A stretch of 15,075 nucleotides of DNA from an uncultured Bacteroides sp. Its GTDB lineage: Bacteria > Bacteroidota > Bacteroidia > Bacteroidales > Bacteroidaceae. Both the position numbers and the translations under genes were made by a program. Below are positions 1 through 6,053 of the stretch, in pieces. The stretch is from assembly GCF_949298305.1 (NCBI RefSeq), contig NZ_CASFWU010000082.1, positions 1 to 15,075 of the forward strand, in the 5' to 3' direction. The stretch's first letter is position 1; every line of letters starts with the position of its first letter. The notes below the pieces were generated by a model. It searched no databases, was not told where the DNA came from, and was given only the letters and a program-made list of their open reading frames with translations.

Positions 1-49
1 TTGTATATCAACACTTTATGTTTTCACCTACCACCTCCCCCTTCGGGTA

Positions 50-71
50 CTCCTCCTTCCTGAAGGAGGAG
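50..71. repeat. perfect 10-bp inverted repeat (hairpin)
   Basis: CTCCTCCTTC and GAAGGAGGAG are separated by two bases. They sit inside a weaker outer pair, GGGTA at 46-50 and TACCC at 82-86. No run of T follows on either side, so an intrinsic terminator is not well supported. It looks like one of the short palindromic intergenic repeats common in Bacteroides. The first 115 bases show no gene. Confidence 0.5.
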
Positions 72-181
72 AGTTTCAGATACCCTTGTTTTGACACACT
101 CTCAGTCAGATATCATCACTTAGTTTTGCCCTCCTCACTCTTGGGGCTCAAGCGTTTTGCAGTGTAATGTGACAACGACCA

Positions 182-509
182 CATGGAGGGGCGGGGTCGG
201 CCCGTCCGGATACACCCACGATGTAGGGACACACCACGGTGTGTCCGCCCGGTTTCATACGGGACATGTTCGGATTGGCGTTCGTGGATGTGTATGCGGA
301 CGCATCCCCCCTGCCGTGCGGGAGACGTTGCGTGCAACGTCTCTACATCGTACGCGGTTTCGCAGATGCACACTGCGGCGGGGTTACATGTAGGGGCGGG
401 GTCGGCCCGCCCGGATACACCCACAATGTAGGGACACACCACGGTGTGTCCGCCCGGTTTCATACGGGACATGTTCGGGGCGATATTCGTGGATGTGTAT
501 ACGGACGCA
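182..509. repeat. two copies of a 123-bp GC-rich REP-like block
   Basis: Positions 182-304 recur at 387-509, exactly 205 bases later, with only scattered substitutions and no net length change. Each copy carries the palindrome GGACACACC-AC-GGTGTGTCC (227-246 and 432-451). Between the copies, 322-343 is an inverted repeat with arms GAGACGTTGC and GCAACGTCTC. At 503-522 lies a perfect 20-bp palindrome, GGACGCACCATGGTGCGTCC. Several palindromes are flanked by GTAGGGAC or CTCTACA, the style of a REP or MITE-like family. The open frames across this stretch overlap one another on both strands, change with the repeats, and resemble no protein family known to me. I therefore see no gene in 1-605. Confidence 0.75.
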
Positions 510-572
510 CCATGGTGCGTCCCTACAGGGTAAACCCAACATGTTCAATATACAGAGCGGAGTTCGTGTACG

Positions 573-596
573 TCTCCATCCACGTTGGAGGAGACT
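573..596 (-). repeat. imperfect hairpin just past the ettA stop
   Basis: GTCTCC and GGAGAC bracket a partly paired centre about 10 bases beyond the ettA stop codon. It could stop or stabilise the 3' end of the ettA transcript. It lacks a T-tract on the minus strand, so it is as likely to be another REP-type palindrome. It is listed because it is the only structured element at this gene end. Confidence 0.3.
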
Positions 597-605
597 GCCT
601 CCGCA

Positions 606-2303
606 TCAGTCCTCCATCAGCTTGCGATAGCGGACACGTTTGGGTTCCTCCTTGCCCAGGCGTTTCTGCTTGTTCTCTTCGTACTCCGAATATGAACCTT
701 GGAAGAAGAACACGTTCGAGTCACCCTCGAAGGCCAGGATGTGCGTACAGATACGGTCCAGGAACCAACGGTCGTGGCTGATGACCACCGCACAACCGGC
801 AAAGTCCTCCAGACCTTCCTCCAACGCACGAAGGGTGTTCACGTCGATATCGTTGGTGGGCTCGTCGAGCAACAGCACGTTGCCCTCTTCCTTCAGCGCC
901 ATGGCCAGGTGCAGGCGGTTACGCTCACCGCCGGAAAGCACACCGCAAAGCTTTTCCTGGTCGGCTCCCGAGAAGTTGAAGCGCGACAGGTAGGCACGGG
1001 CGTTGATGTCGCGGCCTCCCATGCGTATCAGTTCATTGCCGCCCGAGATAACCTGATAGACACTCTTGTTGGGGTCAATGTCCTTGTGCTGCTGGTCCAC
1101 GTAGGCCACCTTCACGGTCTCGCCCACCTCAAACTCGCCCTTGTCGGCCTTCTCCAGTCCCATAATCAGGCGGAACAGCGTGGTCTTTCCGGCACCGTTC
1201 GGGCCGATGATACCCACGATACCGTTGGGCGGAAGCATGAAGTTCAGGTCGTCGAAGAGCAGCTTGTCGCCGTAAGCCTTGGCCACGTGCTTGGCCTCGA
1301 TGACCTTGTTGCCCAGTCGGGGACCGTTGGGGATGAAGATTTCCAACTTCTCTTCTTTCTCCTTCACGTCCTCATTCAGCAACTTGTCGTAAGAGTTCAG
1401 ACGGGCTTTTCCCTTCGCCTGTCGGGCCTTGGGCGCCATGCGCACCCACTCCAATTCACGCTCCAGCGTCTTGCGGCGCTTGCTGGCCGTCTTTTCCTCC
1501 ATCTCCATGCGCTTGGTCTTCTGTTCCAGCCAGCTGGAGTAGTTGCCCTTCCAGGGGATGCCTTCGCCGCGGTCCAGCTCCAGAATCCATCCGGCCACGT
1601 GGTCCAGGAAGTAACGGTCGTGCGTCACGGCAATCACCGTACCCTCATACTGCTGCAGATGCTGCTCCAGCCAGTCGATGGACTCGGCATCCAGGTGGTT
1701 GGTAGGTTCATCCAGCAACAGTACATCGGGCTTCTGCAACAGCAGGCGGCAGAGAGCCACCCGGCGGCGTTCGCCTCCCGAGAGATGCTCTACGGACTGG
1801 TCCTCAGGCGGACAACGCAGCGCGTCCATGGCACGCTCCAGCTTGCTGTCCAGGTTCCAGGCATCGGTCGCGTCGATGATGTCCTGCAACTCAGCCTGGC
1901 GCGAAAACAGCTTCTCCATCTTTTCCGGGTCTTCATAGTACTCCGGCAGACCGAACTTCTGGTTGATATCCTCGTATTCCGTCAGCGCGTCCACAATGGG
2001 CTGCACGCCTTCCATCACCACTTCCTTCACCGTCTTGGTAGGATCCAGGTAAGGCTCCTGGGCCAGATAGCCTACCGTATATCCCGGTGAGAACACCACC
2101 TCGCCCTGATAGGACTTGTCCAGTCCGGCAATAATCTTCAGCAAGGTGGACTTACCCGAACCGTTCAGACCGATGATACCAATCTTCGCCCCATAGAAGA
2201 AGGAGAGATAGATGTTCTTCAGTACTTGTTTGTTATTCTGTTGGATGGTCTTGTTCAACCCGACCATCGAAAAAATGATTTTCTTATCGTCTACTGTTGG
2301 CAT
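606..2303 (-). CDS. ettA: energy-dependent translational throttle protein EttA (ABC-F ATPase)
   Basis: ABC-F proteins of the EttA group bind the ribosomal E site and couple the first peptide-bond step to ATP level. They are cytosolic and have no membrane domain. This 565-residue protein has the full tandem architecture. Domain 1 has Walker A GLNGSGKST (45-53), signature LSGGE (174-178) and Walker B LLLDEPTNHLD (195-205, Glu199). A charged linker follows at about 260-320, corresponding to the PtIM region that contacts the P-site tRNA. Domain 2 has Walker A GPNGAGKTT (367-375), LSGGE (456-460) and LLLDEPTNDID (477-487). Length and the basic C-terminus (RYRKLMED) match E. coli EttA (about 555 residues). 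The ATG at 2303 leaves a normal N-terminus. The gene is GC-rich, intact, and separated from its upstream neighbour by 350 bases of repeats, so it probably has its own promoter, although I find no clear one. Antibiotic-resistance ABC-F proteins lack this close match. Confidence 0.96.
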   Translation of the reverse strand: MPTVDDKKIIFSMVGLNKTIQQNNKQVLKNIYLSFFYGAKIGIIGLNGSGKSTLLKIIAGLDKSYQGEVVFSPGYTVGYLAQEPYLDPTKTVKEVVMEGVQPIVDALTEYEDINQKFGLPEYYEDPEKMEKLFSRQAELQDIIDATDAWNLDSKLERAMDALRCPPEDQSVEHLSGGERRRVALCRLLLQKPDVLLLDEPTNHLDAESIDWLEQHLQQYEGTVIAVTHDRYFLDHVAGWILELDRGEGIPWKGNYSSWLEQKTKRMEMEEKTASKRRKTLERELEWVRMAPKARQAKGKARLNSYDKLLNEDVKEKEEKLEIFIPNGPRLGNKVIEAKHVAKAYGDKLLFDDLNFMLPPNGIVGIIGPNGAGKTTLFRLIMGLEKADKGEFEVGETVKVAYVDQQHKDIDPNKSVYQVISGGNELIRMGGRDINARAYLSRFNFSGADQEKLCGVLSGGERNRLHLAMALKEEGNVLLLDEPTNDIDVNTLRALEEGLEDFAGCAVVISHDRWFLDRICTHILAFEGDSNVFFFQGSYSEYEENKQKRLGKEEPKRVRYRKLMED

Positions 2304-2419
2304 AGATTGTTATGATTAAATTTATAGGAGTTATAAGGAGTAAAAGGGAGTTATCGTCTGCCTGAAGGCAGGCTTAGGAGTTAAAGGCCGATACTCTTCT
2401 GTGGTAAAGACTCAGTACC

Positions 2420-2641
2420 CTCTGTGGCGAAAGATGGCACGCAGATGACACAGATGAAACGGATGACCGCAGATTTTTTCTGTGTTAATCAGAGTAATCG
2501 GTGGTAAATAAATAAAACTGTGAAACTCTGTCTGTGTTAATCAGAGTAATCGGTGGTAAATAAATAAAACTGTGAAACTCTGTGTCCTCTGTGGTGAAAG
2601 ATGGCACGCGGATGACACAGATGAGACGGATGACCGCAGAT
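2420..2641 (+). repeat. dispersed intergenic repeat, X-Y-Y-X arrangement
   Basis: The gap between ettA and the DUF3226 gene (2304-2653) holds no gene. A 52-bp unit Y (starting TCTGTGTTAATCAGAG) is exactly duplicated in tandem at 2479-2530 and 2531-2582. It is flanked by two near-identical copies of unit X (CCTCTGTGG, then GATGGCACGC, then GATGACACAGATG, then GATGACCGCAGAT) at about 2420-2475 and 2586-2641. The same X and Y units recur at 4580-4680, 9822-9915 and 11411-11508. A small GCCTGAAGGC palindrome lies near 2363. The function is unknown. Confidence 0.85.
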
Positions 2642-2653
2642 GTTTATCAACAC

Positions 2654-3298
2654 TTAAGATTCGGAACACACCTTTTGTAGCAGATTCTTCATCAAGAACT
2701 CCAGAATACCCTCAGACAACTTAATACTATTAAGATTCCAATGATTAACGTTAATATACTCTCTATTAGCTTCTTTGATTTTTTTCTTTTCCGATTTAGA
2801 GGCTCCCAGCAAGACCTCCAAATAGGCATATATCTTTGTTTTCTTAGCAGGGAGAGTCAAAGCCTCTCCGTTTTTCCAAGGCAAGCTTATTTCCTTGAGT
2901 GCATTTTCGTACATGCTCCAGCAATCCATTACAGGCCGGTTATCCGGATTGATGATTTGCTCCAGCAAGTCTTCCAGTTCACCTTCAGACCTATCGTCCG
3001 GGAACAGGAACAATTCAAAATCAGCGCCGTTTTTGGTCCTCCATTCCAACAGTTCCTTACGACGTTTTTCCCGGTCTTCATCCGCATCGAAAATCACGAG
3101 GTTAATCCCTCCATCATCCGAATTCCGATTCATCTGGTTCAAATACGTATTTTCGGTGTCCGCCGACAGCAGATTGGTATAACCTCCTGTAACAACAATG
3201 CCATCTTCTTTCTTATAACCAAAATGATACTCAATCAATTGTTCCAAGAAACGTTTATCAGCTATCCCTTCCACAAAAATCTTATAATCCTCTCTCAT
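2654..3298 (-). CDS. DUF3226-type TOPRIM protein, partner of the adjacent ATPase
   Basis: This 214-residue soluble protein has no signal peptide or membrane segment. It shows the TOPRIM pattern: a first acidic motif FVEGIADKRFLEQL with Glu10, then after a beta strand (INLVIF) the DxD-type motif DADED at 71-75. It continues with PDDRSEGELEDLL (100-112), which I associate with DUF3226, followed by a PVMDCWSMYENAL helix. TOPRIM folds bind Mg2+ and occur in topoisomerases, primases, OLD nucleases and the PARIS effector AriB. Nuclease or other phosphotransfer activity is an inference here. The start ATG overlaps the stop of the upstream ATPase gene as ATGA, so the two are translationally coupled and very likely act together. 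The central part (about 140-185) is lysine-rich. Residues past 190 form a probable C-terminal helix. I am confident of the fold and pairing, not of the biochemical role. Confidence 0.85.
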   Translation of the reverse strand: MREDYKIFVEGIADKRFLEQLIEYHFGYKKEDGIVVTGGYTNLLSADTENTYLNQMNRNSDDGGINLVIFDADEDREKRRKELLEWRTKNGADFELFLFPDDRSEGELEDLLEQIINPDNRPVMDCWSMYENALKEISLPWKNGEALTLPAKKTKIYAYLEVLLGASKSEKKKIKEANREYINVNHWNLNSIKLSEGILEFLMKNLLQKVCSES

Positions 3299-4341
3299 CT
3301 TCTGATTTCTATTTCATTGTCAATAGCTTCCTTCAGTTCCCTGTAAGCATATTTATAGGCCTGAAATCCCTTATGTTTTGTTTTGGCAATATTATACACA
3401 TGTACCAGTTCCTGCAGATTATCATTATTCTGCATGACATTTTTCAACCCTTGCAGACAGTCCAAGTTATGAGTTGTCACAAAAATCTGTACATTCCGTT
3501 TCTTTGCAAAATCAAGAATGGTTTTCCACATACACCTGTGTGCACTATAGTGCAAACCATTGTCCACTTCATCAATCAGAACAGTATGATAATCCTCATT
3601 GGCGATGGTCGATAAGATATTAATCATACGCCTGATTCCATCTCCTGCCATACCAATGGGCAACAGTTCTTGCACCCCCTCCATTTTCAGGAACAATCCA
3701 TCCGGCAATGCTTCCACTGCATCAATGGCCGGTTCGAAATTGTGCAGGGCATCTATCACTTCCTGTTTCTTATTTCTTTTTACCAGCAGAGCAAAATTGG
3801 AAGCGGCATTATTGTCGTTCTTGTCGGCAGAAATGAATAAACAATTCATATCCTCGCGATAACTGTTATCCACGGTTTGCTGCACATTTCCTCCTGCATC
3901 CGTATATAAGGTTGTATGATGAGTGTACGTTTCCCCCTCGGTAACATCAAACGACAGATCCAACTGTTTGATAGTCGATCTTGAAGATGACCCGCTCGAT
4001 GTGATATCTGTGACGTCATTCGTCATAACAGGTACAAAAGTCAGTTTTCTTATCCCCTCCTTCATGACAGCTTTAAGCACAGGCAGTTCCGCAAAATTCA
4101 AATTATGGAACAGATACCTCGCACTGTCCACTGTAGCCGTCGACAACATTCTCCAATAATTAACTCTTGTCGGCATAAGCGGATTCGACATACCGGACAG
4201 CATAAAAAGCACTTCCAGAATGGATGTTTTTCCCACATTATTCGCACCGGTAAATACATTGATACGAGCCAAATCATCTACAACAAGATGGTCAAACCCC
4301 CTAAAATTGGTAATTTCAATTTTGCTGTAACTGTTGTTCAT
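3295..4341 (-). CDS. OLD/AAA_15-type ABC-class ATPase of a two-gene ATPase-TOPRIM cassette
   Basis: This 348-residue protein opens with the SMC/RecF/OLD-like start KIEITNFRGF (7-16). Walker A GANNVGKT follows at 32-39. A short signature-like stretch, GMAGDGIRRMINIL, lies at 230-243. Walker B is TVLIDEVDNGLHYS (253-266, Asp257 and Glu258), and the switch histidine is in VTTHNLD (His291). This is the complete set for ATP-dependent dimerisation in this class. The insertion between Walker A and the signature (about 60-220) is mostly beta-like and unfamiliar to me, with a serine-rich patch (115-122). No TOPRIM domain is fused. It is supplied by the next gene, which starts within this gene's stop codon. 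AriA of PARIS and GajA of Gabija share the ATPase class but are longer. The gene looks AT-richer than ettA and the export genes, suggesting separate acquisition. Its promoter is at 4364-4395. A defence role is inferred from architecture only. Confidence 0.85.
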   Translation of the reverse strand: MNNSYSKIEITNFRGFDHLVVDDLARINVFTGANNVGKTSILEVLFMLSGMSNPLMPTRVNYWRMLSTATVDSARYLFHNLNFAELPVLKAVMKEGIRKLTFVPVMTNDVTDITSSGSSSRSTIKQLDLSFDVTEGETYTHHTTLYTDAGGNVQQTVDNSYREDMNCLFISADKNDNNAASNFALLVKRNKKQEVIDALHNFEPAIDAVEALPDGLFLKMEGVQELLPIGMAGDGIRRMINILSTIANEDYHTVLIDEVDNGLHYSAHRCMWKTILDFAKKRNVQIFVTTHNLDCLQGLKNVMQNNDNLQELVHVYNIAKTKHKGFQAYKYAYRELKEAIDNEIEIRR

Positions 4342-4363
4342 GAATACACGAATTTATGTGGTA

Positions 4364-4395
4364 CAAAGATAGCGAAAGGTGAGTGGAGAGGCAAA
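4364..4395 (-). promoter_or_regulatory. Bacteroides-type promoter for the ATPase-TOPRIM cassette
   Basis: On the minus strand a -33 element TTTG (4395-4392) is followed after exactly 20 bases by TATCTTTG (4371-4364). This is a full match to the known Bacteroides pattern TTTG-N19-21-TAnnTTTG. The predicted transcript start lies about 15 bases before the ATPase ATG at 4341, giving a very short leader. The promoter lies in the gene-proximal copy of an 84-bp tandem repeat. Confidence 0.75.
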
Positions 4396-4581
4396 CGAAA
4401 AACACAGTTTTTCAGCTTGACTATCCCGAACCGCATCCTATCTTATCAAAAGATAGCGAAAGGTGAGTGGAGAGGCAAACGAAAAACACAGTTTTTCAAC
4501 TTGACTATCCCGAACCGCATCCTATCTTATCAAAAGATAGCGAAAGGTGAGTGGAGAGGCAAACGAAAAACACAGTTTTTC
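4365..4581. repeat. 84-bp tandem repeat, 2.6 copies, carrying promoter elements
   Basis: Copies run 4365-4448, 4449-4532 and 4533-4581 (the last partial). The two full copies differ by a single base that I can see (CAGCTTGAC against CAACTTGAC), which implies recent duplication. Each copy includes the -33 TTTG and a small inverted repeat GAAAAA-CACAG-TTTTTC just upstream of it. The base after the repeat junction differs: the gene-proximal copy reads TATCTTTG on the minus strand, while the two upstream copies read TATCTTTT, one mismatch from consensus. The third copy runs directly into the dispersed repeat at 4580. Confidence 0.9.
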
Positions 4582-4680
4582 TGTGTTAATCTGAGTAATC
4601 GGTGGTGAATAAATAAGACTGTGAAACTCTGTGTCCTCTGTGGTGAGAAATGGCACGCAGATGACACGGATGAGCAGACT
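4580..4680 (+). repeat. dispersed repeat Y-X, right flank of the cassette
   Basis: This block reads Y (4580-4631) then X (from 4635). It is in the same orientation as, and closely similar to, 2531-2641 on the other side of the ATPase-TOPRIM pair. I count about seven substitutions over the first 95 bases. The two blocks are therefore direct repeats bracketing about 1.9 kb. Confidence 0.85.
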
Positions 4681-4683
4681 TTG

Positions 4684-4785
4684 TTAGCGGTTAGTGGTTA
4701 GTGGTTAACGGTTAGTGGTTAATACCTCATTCGCACATTACCCCATTAACACCTTCCCTCATTACCACATTTGCACATTCCCCCA
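4684..4785. repeat. low-complexity GGTTAGTG and CACATTACC tracts
   Basis: Irregular runs of GGTTAGTGGTTA are followed by CATTACCCCATTAACACC-type repeats up to the yjbH-like stop codon at 4786. The same two tracts occur in the same order at 9918-10056. No gene or clear terminator is visible, so where the export transcript ends is uncertain. Confidence 0.6.
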
Positions 4786-5616
4786 TCACCTCCAATGCTT
4801 CCACCGGTTTCCCCCCAGCAGGTTCACCTTGTAAATCAGACCGACGGAGACATACTTGCCGTCCTGCAGTTCCAGGAGGAAGTTGAAGTGGTCGCTCCAG
4901 ATGGAATACGTGGCGCCCACGTTGATGGTTTTGGCATCATATTCCGCTATCACGTTCAGCTCTTTCAGGAAGTAAGGCCGGAAGTTCACCCCCACGGCAG
5001 GACCGTTCAGCGGATAGTCCGTCCGTTTGTTGTAGAGCCAGGCGACATGTACGCCCAACTCGCCCCATCTCGTCTGGAAGTGCTTGGTCACGGCGGCATA
5101 CCAGCGGTTGAAGTAACCGTTTCCGCTACCATCTACTGCCATACTCGTATAATCGAAGCTACCACCTGTTGTCGGGTCACTCACACCCAAGACAATGGAA
5201 GGCATGTATTTCCACAATTCCCCCTCTTTCAGCACTTGCAGACGAGCTGCAAAGTGGCGGTCCTGGTTCACAAACTTTCCCCACGTCACTTCAGGCCAGT
5301 AGTTAAATCCATCTTGTCCTTTGACTAAGGTACAGATATATGCTATTTCCAGTCGTTCTAAGAAAGTGATGTTCAAGAAATAGTTGTACGTATCATACCC
5401 CCACCATCTTTGGTTAGGCAGGTTATGTTTGTTCAGGAAGTTTCCTCCAATGATGAAAGTCCCGTCCCGCTGCATCTCCGCGCTGGGCATGTGCAACAAT
5501 CCCGTCACACCTCCTGTAAACTGGGCGTTACTCCGCTGAATACCTAATAGTAGGCAAAACACGGATAGCAGCAGTCCTTTTATTCCGGTGTGTCTCAATC
5601 CGCTTATTATTATCAT
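4786..5616 (-). CDS. YjbH/GfcD-like outer-membrane beta-barrel protein of polysaccharide export
   Basis: This 276-residue protein has a signal peptide (hydrophobic core LLLSVFCLLLG, likely cleavage after SNA at residue 31). The mature part is rich in alternating aromatic strands, as in outer-membrane barrels. The start of the mature protein (FTGGVTGLLHMPSAEMQRDGTFIIGGNFLN) resembles the YjbH family (formerly DUF940), which includes GfcD of the E. coli group 4 capsule operon. Those proteins are much longer, so this is a single short barrel-like unit. It is the last gene of the export block, downstream of the SLBB protein, although a 437-base repeat-filled gap separates them. It may help the polymer cross or attach to the outer membrane; that is inference. 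The ATG at 5616 is followed by an unusual MIIISGLRHTGIKG n-region, so a start inside it cannot be excluded. Confidence 0.75.
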   Translation of the reverse strand: MIIISGLRHTGIKGLLLSVFCLLLGIQRSNAQFTGGVTGLLHMPSAEMQRDGTFIIGGNFLNKHNLPNQRWWGYDTYNYFLNITFLERLEIAYICTLVKGQDGFNYWPEVTWGKFVNQDRHFAARLQVLKEGELWKYMPSIVLGVSDPTTGGSFDYTSMAVDGSGNGYFNRWYAAVTKHFQTRWGELGVHVAWLYNKRTDYPLNGPAVGVNFRPYFLKELNVIAEYDAKTINVGATYSIWSDHFNFLLELQDGKYVSVGLIYKVNLLGGNRWKHWR

Positions 5617-5642
5617 TTCAATTTATTGTCTTAAGAAGCTAC

Positions 5643-6048
5643 GAGCTACGAAATAGTGACAAGCTACGAGCTACGAGTGGGTGGATTAGTTTTTGAGTTT
5701 ATTAATAGGTTGTAGTTAAGAAGTTAGGGAGTTAAGCCAATACCTTTTATGAATGGTAAATGATAAATGGTAAATGGTTAATAAATTCTTCATTCTTCAT
5801 TTCCAGAGATTCATCATTCTTCATTTTCTTGTCTATCGGCTTTTAACTCCTAAGCCCACCCCGCATGGCCCTCCCCCTTCTGGGGGAGTTGGAGGGGGCT
5901 TCCTTCTGGGGGAGTTGGAGGAGACTTCCTTTTGGGGAGCCAGAGGGGGCTTTCTAAAAACTCAAAAACCTCCTCCCACCCCCCACTTGTAACTCGTAGC
6001 TTGTAGCTTGTAGCTCGTAGCTTATAGCTCGTCACTATTTCGTAGCTC
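5643..6048. repeat. MITE-like element: long inverted repeats around a 26-bp triplicate
   Basis: GAGCTACGAAATAGTGAC (5643-5660) is matched perfectly in reverse complement at 6031-6048. The similarity continues inward imperfectly through AGCTACGAG runs (to 5677 on the left, from about 6013 on the right). Inside, 5876-5953 holds three copies of a 26-bp unit beginning CCTTCTGGGGGAG, including a CTCCCCC/GGGGGAG hairpin. Near 5709-5751 is a segment (GTTAAGCCAATACCTTTT) that recurs at 8530-8572 upstream of the SLBB gene. This fills the gap 5617-6053, and I see no gene in it. Confidence 0.7.
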
Positions 6049-6053
6049 AATGC

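Noticed and set aside
239..781. Several overlapping frames on both strands in the first 780 bases
   Set aside because: They run through GC-rich palindromic repeats and into the antisense of ettA. Cys/Arg-rich composition and mutual overlap argue against coding.
699..2090. Long plus-strand open frame (463 codons) opposite ettA
   Set aside because: It is the antisense of a clear ABC-F gene. Its product is rich in His, Leu and Gln, as expected from a reversed GC-rich gene, and has no recognisable motif.
606..2303. ABC-F antibiotic resistance determinant
   Set aside because: Length, linker, both ATPase domains and the basic C-terminus agree with EttA rather than with the Vga/Lsa/Msr groups.
2654..4341. 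Assignment of the cassette to Gabija or Septu
   Set aside because: There is no UvrD-like helicase (GajB), no HNH nuclease (PtuB), and the ATPase has no fused TOPRIM domain. PARIS-like is the nearest layout, but the TOPRIM family differs.
4365..4581. CRISPR array
   Set aside because: The 84-bp unit is contiguous with no unique spacers, has fewer than three copies, and no cas gene is nearby.
4105..4608. Plus-strand frame with a 28-residue protein repeat
   Set aside because: The repeat arises because the 84-bp DNA unit is divisible by three. The frame begins inside the antisense of the ATPase gene and ends in the dispersed repeat, so it is not a credible gene.
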